From Thermohalobaculum sp039026375 (GTDB lineage: Bacteria; Pseudomonadota; Alphaproteobacteria; Rhodobacterales; Rhodobacteraceae): 64,000 nucleotides of DNA. This document shows positions 45,197-53,812 of this stretch, in pieces (positions within the stretch are counted from its first letter, which is position 1; every line of letters begins with the position of its first letter). The stretch spans positions 39,314-103,313 of the forward strand of contig JBCCML010000011.1 of assembly GCA_039026375.1 (NCBI GenBank), written 5' to 3'. A program made the translations under genes and the position numbers. Below the pieces are notes generated by a model. It was given only the letters and a program-made list of their open reading frames with translations, had not been told where the DNA came from and ran no database searches.

Positions 45197-46476
45197 GGGC
45201 TGGCCGGGCCAGTTCCCCTCTCATTGCGGCTGTGGTCGAAACGGCCCACCGCAAAGGGGGACAGGTCGATATTGGGCCGCCGCCCCCCGATCAGGTCAGC
45301 GATCAGGCGTCCGGTCTTGGGGCCCGTGGTCAGGCCCACATGCTGGGCGCCAAAGGCAAAGTGGATCTGCGGCGCCTTGGGAGACGGGCCGATGAAGGGC
45401 AGGCTATCGATGGTCGAGGGCCGGTGGCCCAGCCAGCGGTGCTCTTGCTGCCATTCCAGGTCGGGGTAGAGGTCGCGGATCCTCTGGTGCACCAGCCGAT
45501 AGGGCGCCTCGGAGGGGCCGGCCTCCAGCCCCCCGAACTCGACCTGCCCGGCGCAGCGCAGGCCTTGGCTCATAGGCGTCATGACGAATTTGGCATCCGA
45601 GACCATCAACGGGCAGGAGGGGCGCCGGTTCGCGCCCTCGAAGACGATATGATAGCCGCGCTCGGCCTCAAGCCCCGGGTCGTGGCCCAGGCGTTTGGCC
45701 AGTTTTGTCGACCATGCACCGCCCGCCAGGACAACCTTGTCGAAGCAGTGGGTCTCTCCGCAGGTGACTTCCGCGGCGCCTTCGGTTGGACGGATGTCGG
45801 CGACCTCACCCTGGATAAAGCTGCCCCCGTTCTGTTGGAAGTAGCCGAAGAGGGCAGCCAAGTAGTTGCCCGGGCTGGTGACCCAACCGTTACCGGGAAA
45901 GGCGGCGGCAAAGGTGTAGTCGGGGCCCAGGCCGGGGGCCTCGTCCTCCAGGCGCGCGCGGTCCCATTCCTCGGGGATCAGGCCGTAGGCGTCACGGATC
46001 TCGTTGCCCAGCTTGTCGCCGGCGAAGTCGGCCCGCGTCCGGTAGAGGTAGGTGTAGGGTCCTTCATCGATGAACGCCTCGGCGGGCGTGCCGTTCGAGA
46101 TTGCCCGGTGCTGGTCCAATGTGTCGCCGCAGATGTCCGAGAGGCCCGCGGCCGTGCGTTCGACATCTGCGCGGGTTGCGCGTTTCAGGAATGGGATTAG
46201 CCAGGGGATTAGGCGGGGCAGATAGCTCCAGCGCAGATGCAGCGGCCCCAGCGGGTCGAACAGCATCTTGGGCGCCTTCTTCAACAGGCCGGGAACGGGG
46301 ACCGGGACCAGGGCGGTGCCCGCCAGAACACCGGCGTTGCCGAACGACGTCTGGTCCGGGCTGCCCGGATTGTGCCGATCGAACAAGGTGACGCGATGGC
46401 CGTCGCGGCGCAGCCATTCCGCCGTTGAGACGCCGACGATGCCGGCCCCCACGACCCCGATATCCAGCCCGCTCAT
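45193..46476 (-). CDS. DadA-like FAD-dependent D-amino acid dehydrogenase/oxidase
   Basis: 427 residues from ATG 46476 with a near-perfect GGAGGTGAT ribosome site. The FAD motif is IGVVGAGIVGVSTAEWLRRD, NPGSPDQTSFGNAGVL is typical of DadA proteins (TSFANAG type), and the C-terminal HFAFGAQHVGLTTGPKTGRL contacts FAD. It would oxidise a D-amino acid or another secondary amine, passing electrons to the membrane. It overlaps the 56-residue membrane protein upstream (by 4 bases) and the transporter downstream (by 4 bases). Confidence 0.88.
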   Translation of the reverse strand: MSGLDIGVVGAGIVGVSTAEWLRRDGHRVTLFDRHNPGSPDQTSFGNAGVLAGTALVPVPVPGLLKKAPKMLFDPLGPLHLRWSYLPRLIPWLIPFLKRATRADVERTAAGLSDICGDTLDQHRAISNGTPAEAFIDEGPYTYLYRTRADFAGDKLGNEIRDAYGLIPEEWDRARLEDEAPGLGPDYTFAAAFPGNGWVTSPGNYLAALFGYFQQNGGSFIQGEVADIRPTEGAAEVTCGETHCFDKVVLAGGAWSTKLAKRLGHDPGLEAERGYHIVFEGANRRPSCPLMVSDAKFVMTPMSQGLRCAGQVEFGGLEAGPSEAPYRLVHQRIRDLYPDLEWQQEHRWLGHRPSTIDSLPFIGPSPKAPQIHFAFGAQHVGLTTGPKTGRLIADLIGGRRPNIDLSPFAVGRFDHSRNERGTGPASP

Positions 46477-46643
46477 TGGATCACCTCCGAGATCAGGACC
46501 ATGCCCAATGCGAGCACGCTCAGCACCATGACGTGGTCGCGGTAGCGCCGCCCCGTGACCAGCCCGCGCACCAGCATGACCACGGCCACCATCAGCACGC
46601 CGAGGGCGGCGGCCCGGAGCGGGGTGTCGAAGAGGGCGCTCAC
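46473..46643 (-). CDS. 56-residue two-helix membrane microprotein
   Basis: GTG 46643 (behind a GGGGGG run) opens a 56-codon frame ending TGA at 46473, overlapping the DadA-like ATG by four bases. The product has two membrane helices, AAALGVLMVAVVMLVRGLV and HVMVLSVLALGMVLISEVI, joined by the basic loop TGRRYRD. The tight coupling and the two clean helices argue for a real gene. It could anchor the DadA-like oxidase or be a transporter subunit; the sequence does not tell. Confidence 0.6.
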   Translation of the reverse strand: MSALFDTPLRAAALGVLMVAVVMLVRGLVTGRRYRDHVMVLSVLALGMVLISEVIQ

Positions 46644-46649
46644 TGCAAG

Positions 46650-46732
46650 CCCCCCTTTGCCGGGCCAAAGGGCCGAGGCACGGCCCGCCCGCCCACCCCC
46701 GCGCCCCGGCCCGTAGGCCCGGCAAAGGGGGG
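46650..46732. repeat. 17-base inverted repeat, GC-rich
   Basis: The left arm at 46650-46666 begins CCCCCCTTTGCC and the right arm at 46716-46732 ends GGCAAAGGGGGG; the arms are perfectly complementary over 17 bases with a 49-base C-rich loop. The repeat sits between the TPP-enzyme stop and the 56-residue protein start, inside an otherwise tight operon. It could attenuate or stabilise the downstream message. Confidence 0.6.
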
Positions 46733-46776
46733 CAGGGGTAGAAGTGGTGCAAGAAGCGGCGGACGAAGCGGCAGGC

Positions 46777-48471
46777 TCATGCCACCCACTCGCTGACCGG
46801 CGCTTCGGCCTCCTGCAGGGGTTGGGCGATCACATCGACCAGCGTTGGCCCGTCATGGGCCAGCGCGGCGGTCAGGGCTGCGTCCAGATCGCGCGGATCC
46901 TCGACCTGCCAGGAACGGATCCCGAAGGCGGCCGCCACGGCGGCATGGTCCGTGCGGTTGAAGTCGACGGAGAAATACCGCGCGCCAAAGCCAGATTTCT
47001 GGCCCGCCTTGATCCAGCCGTAGACGCTGTTCGAGAAGACGATGGTGGTGATGGGCAGATTGTAGCGGGTGATGGTCTCAAACTCGCCGACCGACATGCC
47101 GAAGGAACCATCGCCCATGGCGCAGATCACCTTCGCCTCGGGCCGTGCCACGGCAGCCCCGATGGAGGCGCCCAGCGCATAGCCCAGCGCCCCGTGCGCG
47201 CGGTTGGTGATGAAGTGCCGCCCCGGCTGGCGGATCGTCCAGTAGGCCGAGAAATAGGGGCAGGGGGTGCCCGGGTCCGCGCAGACCACGGTGTCGTCGT
47301 TCGTCAACCGGTTAAGCGCGTCGATCACGCGCTCGGGCTTGATGGGGGTGGCCACGCTATCGGCCAGGGGGCGTAAGCCGGCCTCCTTCGCGGTGCGTGC
47401 CTCGGCGGCGCGGGCAGCACCGTTGAAGGTCTTCGAGGCGCCTTCCAGGTGGGGCAACAGCTCCTCCAGACAGCAGCGCACATCGCCGAGCAGGTAGTGC
47501 GGCGTGCGGTAGCTGGCGCCGATCACAGCAGGATCGCTGTCGATGTGCAGGATGTTGGCCGTCGGCGGGGGAGAGCGCCAACGCTCGGTCGTCACGGACC
47601 CCGCCCGGCAGCCGATGAACAGCACGCAATCCGACGCATCGACCAGGGCCCGTGTCCCTGCCCGCCCGCCATTCGATCCCACGACCCCCACGGCATTGGC
47701 GTGGGTCTCCGGTATTGCGCCCTGGCCGCTAACGGTGGTGGCAACCGGCAGGTCTAATGTCTCGGCGATCTTCTGCAGCACAGCTTCAGCCCCGGACAGG
47801 ACCACCCCGCCGCCACAGATCACCACCGGGTTCTCGGCGTTCAGCAACTGGGCCGCGAAGGCCGCCACGTCCGCCTCGCGGTCGGACATCATGCCGGGAT
47901 TGGCCGGGAACTGGCCAAAGGTGGCGTCGCCCCAGATCTCCTCCTCCGGGACGGGAGCTTTCTGAACATCGAAGGGCAGCGCCAAGTGCGCGGACCCCGG
48001 CCGGCCGCTCGTCATCTCGCGAAAGGCGCGGCGCACGGTGCGGGGCAGGGCGCCCGCCTGGTCCAGGACGGCGTTCCACTTGGTGAGGGGGCGAAACAGC
48101 GCCTCCTGATCCAACTCGGTCAGCGGGAAGCGCCCGGCGGAGGTCGTGGCCACATCGGTGGTGATCGCCAGGATCGGCACCGAGGATTCGTTCGCCTCGA
48201 CCAAGCCCGGCGCGATATAGGTGGCACCGCCGCCCGAAGGTCCCTCGCAGATGCCCACCCGCCCGGTCAGCCGGGCATAGGCATCGGCCATGTAGGCCGC
48301 ATGGCGTTCGTCCCGGGTCAGGATGTGGCTCATGTCGTGGTCCAGCCGCGCCAGCGCGTCGTAGAAGGGCAGCGACGTGTCCCCGCAGAGCCCGAAGATA
48401 TGGCGCACCCCATGCGCTTCGAGCAGGCGCACCATCGCCTCGGCCCCGGTCGATTGGTTCGTGCTGTCCAT
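46777..48471 (-). CDS. Thiamine-diphosphate-dependent enzyme (acetolactate synthase-like)
   Basis: 564 residues with the three-domain POX/ALS layout. N-terminal: VRHIFGLCGDTSLPFYDALA and the catalytic Glu in TRDERHAAYMADAYARLTG. Middle FAD/nucleotide-like domain: NPVVICGGGVVLSGAEAVLQ. C-terminal TPP-binding GDGSFGMSVGEFETITRYN with IVFSNSVYGW. The substrate cannot be told; relatives act on pyruvate, glyoxylate or sulfoacetaldehyde. It heads an operon with a DadA-like oxidase and a transporter, so a 2-oxo acid released by the oxidase is plausible. Confidence 0.9.
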   Translation of the reverse strand: MDSTNQSTGAEAMVRLLEAHGVRHIFGLCGDTSLPFYDALARLDHDMSHILTRDERHAAYMADAYARLTGRVGICEGPSGGGATYIAPGLVEANESSVPILAITTDVATTSAGRFPLTELDQEALFRPLTKWNAVLDQAGALPRTVRRAFREMTSGRPGSAHLALPFDVQKAPVPEEEIWGDATFGQFPANPGMMSDREADVAAFAAQLLNAENPVVICGGGVVLSGAEAVLQKIAETLDLPVATTVSGQGAIPETHANAVGVVGSNGGRAGTRALVDASDCVLFIGCRAGSVTTERWRSPPPTANILHIDSDPAVIGASYRTPHYLLGDVRCCLEELLPHLEGASKTFNGAARAAEARTAKEAGLRPLADSVATPIKPERVIDALNRLTNDDTVVCADPGTPCPYFSAYWTIRQPGRHFITNRAHGALGYALGASIGAAVARPEAKVICAMGDGSFGMSVGEFETITRYNLPITTIVFSNSVYGWIKAGQKSGFGARYFSVDFNRTDHAAVAAAFGIRSWQVEDPRDLDAALTAALAHDGPTLVDVIAQPLQEAEAPVSEWVA

Positions 48472-48607
48472 AGATCCCTCCCGGCGCGGGCAGGCTTGCG
48501 CGCGCAGCTTTGGGTGTCAAGCGGCGCCCGGCGGTGTCATTGCGGCGTCGCCTTCGCCAATGGGCGCGCTAGCTATTTGGACGAAAACAATCACGCAGGG
48601 GATTGGC

Positions 48608-49969
48608 ATGCAGGTGGAATTTGCGCGCGTGGCACGGGCGACGGCGGGTCTGGCGGCGGCGGCTGTGATCAGCTTTGCGATCAGTGCTGGCGCCCAGACC
48701 AACGCACCGTTGGATGCTGCCGCCTCGGACCCCCGTGTGATGGGCTGGATGCAGGGATTTCCGCCGCCGCCGGACAAGCTGATCACCCAGCCTGATGCCA
48801 ACTATTTCAGCTTTCCCAAGCTGCGGTGGTCGGTTTGTCACTTGCGCGAGTTTTTGCCGACCGAGCAGATCAGCCGCGGACTGGAGGCGCCGATTCCACT
48901 AGACCGGTTGCCACCCGATCAGATGGCCGCGACCGCCGCCGAGATCGATGCGCTGAGCTTTCAGCCGATGGGCGGGGACGCGCTAACGCCTGCGCCGATG
49001 ACCTGGGCTGAGTCGCTCTTGGCGAACTACACGGATGGCCTGCTGATCCTGCATCGCGGCCAGGTGGTCTACGAATACTATGCGGGATGTCTGGCCGAGG
49101 ACGGCAAGCATGCGGCGATGTCGATGACCAAGTCGGTGACCGGATTGTTGGCGCAGATCCTGATCGCCGAAGGCGCGCTGGACGAGACCGCGCTGGTGGC
49201 CGATATCATCCCCGAGATTGCGGGCAGTGCCTTTGCCAGCGCCACGGTGCGCCAGGTGATGGACATGACCACGGGGGTGCAATTTTCCGAGGATTACTCT
49301 GACCCCAATGCCGATATCTGGCTCTACTCGGCGGCGGCCAGCCCCCTGCCCAAGGCCGAGGGCTATCAGGGCCCCAATGGCTACTTTCAGTATCTGCAGC
49401 AGGTGGCGCCGGACGGCACGCACGGTGCCGAGTTCCATTACAAGACCATCAATTCGGATATGCTGGGTTGGATCGTCTCGCGGGTGGCGGGCAGGCCTGT
49501 CAGCCAACTCGCGTCCGAGCGGTTGTGGCGTCCGATGGGGGCCGAGCAGGACGCCTACATGACCGTCGACGGCTTGGGCGTGCCCTTCGCCGGGGGCGGG
49601 CTGACGGCAGGGCTGCGCGATCTGGGACGGCTGGGCCTGGCGGTGCTGAACGGCGGCATGGTGGGGGAGCGGCGCCTTTTCCCGGCGGAGGTGACGGCGC
49701 GCATCCGCGCTGGCGGCGACAAGGCCAAGTTCGGCGACGGTTTCCCGACCCTGGCGGGCGGCAGCTATACCAGCCAGTGGTGGGTGCTGCACAATGCCCA
49801 CGGTGCCTTTGCCGCCCGCGGCGTGCATGGCCAGACAATCTACATCGACCCGACCGCCGAGATGGTGCTGGTACGCTTCGCATCCTTTCCGCGGGCGCAA
49901 AACGGGTTGATCGACCCGACCTCGCTGCCGGCCTATCAGGCGGTGGCGGAGTATTTGATGACGCGGTAG
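48608..49969 (+). CDS. Exported serine hydrolase, beta-lactamase/class C family
   Basis: 453 residues from ATG 48608. Signal peptide with LAAAAVISFAISAGAQ. The PF00144 catalytic Ser-x-x-Lys is SMTK at residues 172-175, the Tyr motif region is HYKTINSDMLGWIV (about 276-290), and FAARGVHGQTIYIDP is near the C-terminus (HxG-type third motif). Family members include esterases and 6-aminohexanoate-dimer hydrolase. It is probably periplasmic. It is not a likely true beta-lactamase because the KTG motif is replaced by HGQ. Confidence 0.88.
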   Translation: MQVEFARVARATAGLAAAAVISFAISAGAQTNAPLDAAASDPRVMGWMQGFPPPPDKLITQPDANYFSFPKLRWSVCHLREFLPTEQISRGLEAPIPLDRLPPDQMAATAAEIDALSFQPMGGDALTPAPMTWAESLLANYTDGLLILHRGQVVYEYYAGCLAEDGKHAAMSMTKSVTGLLAQILIAEGALDETALVADIIPEIAGSAFASATVRQVMDMTTGVQFSEDYSDPNADIWLYSAAASPLPKAEGYQGPNGYFQYLQQVAPDGTHGAEFHYKTINSDMLGWIVSRVAGRPVSQLASERLWRPMGAEQDAYMTVDGLGVPFAGGGLTAGLRDLGRLGLAVLNGGMVGERRLFPAEVTARIRAGGDKAKFGDGFPTLAGGSYTSQWWVLHNAHGAFAARGVHGQTIYIDPTAEMVLVRFASFPRAQNGLIDPTSLPAYQAVAEYLMTR

Positions 49970-50011
49970 CGGGTGGCGGCGTTGCGGGGACGGATGTTTC
50001 TTTCCGCGCCC

Positions 50012-50824
50012 CTACCCGCGGGAGACGTCGATATCCGGGGCATCCTCGGCCTTCATGCCAACCACATGGTAGCCGCAATCGACATGGTGGCACTCGCCCG
50101 TCACCCCGGTCGATAGATCCGACAGCAGATACAAGCCGGACTTGCCGATATCGGCCTGGCTGACATTCCGGCGCAGCGGCGCGTTCAGCTCGTTCCACTT
50201 CAGAATGTAGCGAAAATCCCCGATGCCTGAGGCCGCAAGCGTCTTGATCGGACCGGCGCTGAGCGCGTTCACCCGGATGTCCTTCGGGCCCAGGTCCATC
50301 GCCAGATAGCGCACGCTGGTCTCCAAGGCGGCCTTGGCCACGCCCATCACGTTGTAGTGGGGCATTACCTTCTCTGCGCCGTAATAGGTCAGCGTCAGCA
50401 TCGCGCCGCCGTCGGTCATCAGCTTCTCGGCCCGCTGCGCGACGGCCGTGAACGAATAGCACGAGATGTTCATCGACATGGCGAAGTTCTCGGCCGAGGT
50501 GTCGACATAGCGCCCCTTCAGCTCGGCCTTGTCGGCATAGGCGATCGCGTGCAGCAGAAAGTCCAGCTTGCCCCACTTCGCCTCGACCTCGGCGAAGACC
50601 GCATCGATCGAGGCGGCATCCGTGACGTCGCAGGGCATCACCATGTCCGACCCGACCGAGGCTGCCAGCGGCTCGACCCGCTTCTTCAGCGCGTCGCCCT
50701 GGTATGTGAATGCCAGCTCGGCCCCCTGGTCGCTGCACGCCTGCGCGATACCCCAGGCGATAGACTTGTCGTTGGCCACCCCCATCACGAGGCCCTTCTT
50801 GCCCGACATCAGCCCGTCTGCCAT
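50012..50824 (-). CDS. fabI: Enoyl-[acyl-carrier-protein] reductase (NADH) FabI
   Basis: 270 residues. GLVMGVANDKSIAWGIAQAC binds NADH, and the catalytic motif MLTLTYYGAEKVMPHYNVMG with VAKAALE contains the Tyr/Lys pair of FabI. LSAGPIKTLAASGIGDF is the flexible substrate loop. It reduces trans-2-enoyl-ACP in the last step of each fatty-acid elongation cycle. Full length for the family. It is divergent from pdxH with a 160-base gap. Confidence 0.96.
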   Translation of the reverse strand: MADGLMSGKKGLVMGVANDKSIAWGIAQACSDQGAELAFTYQGDALKKRVEPLAASVGSDMVMPCDVTDAASIDAVFAEVEAKWGKLDFLLHAIAYADKAELKGRYVDTSAENFAMSMNISCYSFTAVAQRAEKLMTDGGAMLTLTYYGAEKVMPHYNVMGVAKAALETSVRYLAMDLGPKDIRVNALSAGPIKTLAASGIGDFRYILKWNELNAPLRRNVSQADIGKSGLYLLSDLSTGVTGECHHVDCGYHVVGMKAEDAPDIDVSRG

Positions 50825-50926
50825 ATCACGCCCTCCTGGCGCCGTGTCCCTTGCTCTCGGGGCGTTTAGGTTAAATTAGGGGGCCAAGCAAGCCGATGCA
50901 CAGGGATGTGGGGCAGCGCGCGCTGC

Positions 50927-50962
50927 GGCCCCATCCAAGGCCCCATCCAAGGCCCCACCCAC
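50927..50962. repeat. 12-base tandem repeat upstream of pdxH
   Basis: GGCCCCATCCAA occurs at 50927-50938 and 50939-50950, then once more with two changes (GGCCCCACCCAC, 50951-50962). It lies in the fabI-pdxH divergent gap, 22 bases before the pdxH start, and could affect either promoter or be slippage-prone. Confidence 0.75.
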
Positions 50963-50984
50963 GGGCCCGAACAGGAGATAGACG

Positions 50985-51623
50985 ATGGCGATGGTCAGCG
51001 AAGCAACGCGCCGGACCGGGATTTTTGCGGGCGATGACCCCTATGCGCTGGCCAATGAATGGCTGGCCGAGGCCGAAAAGTTCGAGCCTCAGGACGCCAA
51101 TGCCGTGGCGCTGGCCACCGTGGACAAATCCGGCCTGCCCAATGTGCGCATGGTCCTGTTGAAGGAGATCGAGGACAGCCAGACCAAGGGCGGCTTCGTC
51201 TTCTACACCAACTTTGAAAGCGCCAAGGGCCGCGAGTTGGAAGGCCAGATGCAGGCCGCCATGGTGCTGCACTGGAAATCGCTGAACCGTCAGCTGAGGC
51301 TGCGCGGCGCGGTCGAGAAGGTCAGCGCCAAGCAGGCGGACGCCTATTACAACAGCCGCGCCTACCAAAGCCGGATCGGTGCCTGGGCGTCCAAACAGTC
51401 GCGCCCGCTGGCTTCGCGCCGGGCGCTGATGGCCGAGGTCGCGAAATTGGCCGCTAAGCACCCGGTCAAGCCGCCGCGCCCGGCGCACTGGGGCGGGCTG
51501 CGTATTCGCCCGACCGAGATTGAGTTCTGGGCGGACGGCGATTACCGCCTGCACGACCGGTTCCGCTGGACCCGGATGAAGGCCGACAGCACGGCCTGGA
51601 CGGTGCAGCGGCTGAACCCGTAA
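50985..51623 (+). CDS. pdxH: Pyridoxamine 5'-phosphate oxidase
   Basis: 212 residues, full length. ANAVALATVDKSGLPNVRMV and LLKEIEDSQTKGGFVFYTNF form the FMN-binding split barrel, and the C-terminal RPAHWGGLRIRPTEIEFW with HDRFRWTR is the PdxH signature. It makes pyridoxal 5'-phosphate using FMN and oxygen. The ATG is preceded by AGGAGA. Two structured repeats lie directly after the stop. Confidence 0.96.
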   Translation: MAMVSEATRRTGIFAGDDPYALANEWLAEAEKFEPQDANAVALATVDKSGLPNVRMVLLKEIEDSQTKGGFVFYTNFESAKGRELEGQMQAAMVLHWKSLNRQLRLRGAVEKVSAKQADAYYNSRAYQSRIGAWASKQSRPLASRRALMAEVAKLAAKHPVKPPRPAHWGGLRIRPTEIEFWADGDYRLHDRFRWTRMKADSTAWTVQRLNP

Positions 51624-51628
51624 TTGGC

Positions 51629-51751
51629 GCTGGCCGCGACCGAGCTGGAGGGCGCATCTCGATAGGTCGGTCGGATGTGGTCTCAGAAGGCTAGGTGCCA
51701 TTTGAACGCCTGGCACTATCGTCATCGCGCCCTCCTGGAGGTCGGGCGCGG
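51629..51751. repeat. Structured repeat, copy 1 (candidate small RNA or REP-like element)
   Basis: First of two related elements of about 125 bases. It is a fold-back: GGAGGGCGC near 51646 pairs with GCGCCCTCC near 51727, an inner pair GTGCCA/TGGCAC flanks TTTGAACGCC, and the right end can form a second hairpin, CGCGCCC with GGGCGCG. It lies between the convergent pdxH and COG0523 genes. The two copies share blocks such as ATTTGAACGCCTGGCACTA while loops differ. Strand of any RNA is unknown. Confidence 0.6.
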
Positions 51752-51807
51752 TTGGCTTAAACTGAACCGAAACATCTACAGGCTCTCTGGATCTTACCGA
51801 TAAGAGT

Positions 51808-51933
51808 GCTGGACGCGACCGAGTTGGAGGGCGCATCTCGATAGGTCAGCCGGGCAAGATCTCATACGGCTCGACGCCATTTGAACGCCTGGCACTAACG
51901 TTAATGCGCCCTTCTGGGGGAGGTCGGGCGCGG
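51808..51933. repeat. Structured repeat, copy 2
   Basis: Second copy, starting 179 bases after the first. The outer stem persists with a change (GGAGGGCGCAT against ATGCGCCCTTCT) and the right-end hairpin GCGCCC/GGGCGC is kept with a longer loop. The inner GCCA/TGGC pair remains. The 56-base spacer between the copies is not repeated. No open frame explains the conservation. Confidence 0.6.
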
Positions 51934-51973
51934 CCCGGCTGCGCCGGGCGGGCCATGGCCATATCTATGACCG

Positions 51974-53248
51974 CTACAGGGTTCCGCTGACGCCTCTCGT
52001 GCCCGTCGTCTGCGGCCAGGGGTCTTCGAAGGCATGGCCCGCCTTCCAGAGCGCGACTTCCTCGTCCGTGCAGAAACACTCTCGCAAGGCGTCGGCGAAA
52101 ATCTCCAACCCGTCCTGGTCGCCGATCACCGTGACCCGGCAATGACGGTCGCCGAACTCGGGGGACGTCCCCTCTAGCCGCCGCAGCAATTCTTCGCGCT
52201 CCTTGGGGGAGAGGTTCAGGCTCTCGTCCTCCAGCGCCGCGATCTTCCAATAGTTGAGGATGCCCAGTCCGACACTGCCGGCCGTTTGGTTCCACAGCAA
52301 TTGCAGGTGGTCGCGGGTTGGCAGCCAGAAGAACCCCTTACTGCGGTAGATGCCCTCGCCCAGGTAGTGGTTATAGACATCCCACAGCCGCTGGGGGTGC
52401 ATGGGTCGAGAGTCCGAGATGACGATGCTGTCGATCCGGTAGTCCGCTGCGCTGGCCATCGAGCTGGTGCCGTGGGTCTGGTCCCATTCGGTCGGCTCGG
52501 CGCCCAGCGTTGCCACGCGCCCATGGTCATAGGGCGGCATCGCCAGCAGATCGCCCAGCTTCACGTTGCCCCACTGCATGCCCATGATGTCCGCGCCGGG
52601 ATTGATGGGATGAATGGCCTCGGCCACGTTGCGCAGGCGCTCCATGGGCACGCGGTCCATCTTGCTCAGCAGGATGCGGTTGGCGAACATGATCTGTTCG
52701 GCCATCAGATTGGCGATGCCCCGGGTGTTGGCAGCCAGGTTGGCCGAGGCGTCCGGCACAATGGCACGGCCCAGATCGTGATCTTCAGCCAAGGTGACGG
52801 TGTCAACCACTGTGATGAAGCCGTGCAGGCGGACGGCGTCGTTGTCCCGGATCGCTTGCAGCAGGGGCCAGGGATGCGTGCTGCCGGAGGTTTCGATGAC
52901 GATATGGGTGGCGCCGTTGGCCTGGAAGCGCGTGATGGCATCGGCGAACTGGGCCAGGCCGTCCGGGCCGCTGATGCTGCCCGCGGGGATCGAGGCGAAC
53001 AAGGCATCGCGGCGCGAGATCACCTCGCTGGTGTCCAGCAACCGGCCGTCGACGTCCAGCTCGCTCATCTCGTTGACGATGACAGCCAGGCGGATGTCCT
53101 CGCCGCCCTTGGTCAAATCGCGGGCCTGGGCCAGCAGGCTTTGCAACAGGGTCGTTTTCCCAGAGCCCAGGAAGCCGTTCAGGATGGTGATGGGCAGGGG
53201 CGTGGTGAGAGGTGCGTCGCCGATTGTCACGGTGGTCACGGTGGTCAC
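51974..53248 (-). CDS. COG0523 (CobW/P47K) GTPase, metal chaperone-like
   Basis: 424 residues. P-loop TILNGFLGSGKTTLLQSLLA (about residues 21-40), switch/metal region VIVNEMSELDVDGRLL, and HIVIETSGSTHPWPLLQAI. The family CxCC metal motif, normally between these two, reads SISGPDGLAQ here, so the canonical ligands are missing. A C-terminal CobW_C domain follows (about 270-400). Family members deliver Zn, Co or Fe. The start is a GTG in a GGTCACGGT repeat and is uncertain by a few codons. Confidence 0.85.
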   Translation of the reverse strand: MTTVTTVTIGDAPLTTPLPITILNGFLGSGKTTLLQSLLAQARDLTKGGEDIRLAVIVNEMSELDVDGRLLDTSEVISRRDALFASIPAGSISGPDGLAQFADAITRFQANGATHIVIETSGSTHPWPLLQAIRDNDAVRLHGFITVVDTVTLAEDHDLGRAIVPDASANLAANTRGIANLMAEQIMFANRILLSKMDRVPMERLRNVAEAIHPINPGADIMGMQWGNVKLGDLLAMPPYDHGRVATLGAEPTEWDQTHGTSSMASAADYRIDSIVISDSRPMHPQRLWDVYNHYLGEGIYRSKGFFWLPTRDHLQLLWNQTAGSVGLGILNYWKIAALEDESLNLSPKEREELLRRLEGTSPEFGDRHCRVTVIGDQDGLEIFADALRECFCTDEEVALWKAGHAFEDPWPQTTGTRGVSGTL

Positions 53249-53309
53249 GGGCGGGGACCCCTGTGCGTGCGCTGACAGGATGCGGGCGTCAGCCTCAAGG
53301 CATCGGACC

Positions 53310-53519
53310 TTACTGGCTCAGCTTCTGTTCGGCTTCGCGGAACCATTCCAGTGTGCGTTGGTGATGCGCCTCGCCCCACTGGTCGATGAATTTCTTGGTG
53401 GCGTAGTCGCGCGCATTTTGCAGCGCCTCGATCCGCTCGGCCACGTATGCGGGCGTCAGCGGTATGCCGCACTTTTCGGTGATGCAGTGCTCCCACTCTT
53501 CATAGGTTTTGGGGATCAT
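53310..53519 (-). CDS. Small conserved-looking hypothetical protein
   Basis: 69 residues. MIPKTYEEWEHCITEKCGIP followed by LTPAYVAERIEALQNARDYA and a charged helix ending EWFREAEQKLSQ. The composition and codon use look like the host genes to the left. Two Cys (CITEKC) could bind metal. It lies 61 bases before the COG0523 gene on the same strand, so cotranscription is possible. Function unknown. Confidence 0.72.
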   Translation of the reverse strand: MIPKTYEEWEHCITEKCGIPLTPAYVAERIEALQNARDYATKKFIDQWGEAHHQRTLEWFREAEQKLSQ

Positions 53520-53651
53520 CGGATCATTCCTTTGCCGCGCGCGGTGTGTGCCCGTGCCATGGGGCGGTCGTTACAACATAACGATGGACAGGCAAAGGCT
53601 TTCGGAGGGTGGGCCAGACGCGTGGCACGTGTCGACTTGGCCGAAACACGC

Positions 53652-53699
53652 TTGGCATACGTTTGTCATACGCAAATCATACGCCGATCATACAGCGGT
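53652..53699. repeat. Array A: four 11-base direct repeats (CATACGNNNNT)
   Basis: CATAC(G/A) starts at 53656, 53667, 53678 and 53689, exactly 11 bases apart, after TTGG. The repeats read CATACGTTTGT, CATACGCAAAT, CATACGCCGAT, CATACAGCGGT. One helical turn per repeat suggests cooperative protein binding on one DNA face. It is at the left edge of the AT-richer accessory region. The wider gap 53520-54160 holds no convincing gene. Confidence 0.85.
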
Positions 53700-53812
53700 T
53701 TCGACAGCGCCATTTTGGACGGTGCCATCGCGGACGGGCGCAGCCGGCGCCCGCCCACCCACCCCGCCGGCCGCGCCCGTCCGGGCCCAGACGTCGACTT
53801 CGGACTGCGCGG

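Noticed and set aside
48608..49969. True beta-lactamase
   Set aside because: Ser-x-x-Lys is present, but the third motif is HGQ and not KTG, and the length fits esterase-type members of the family.
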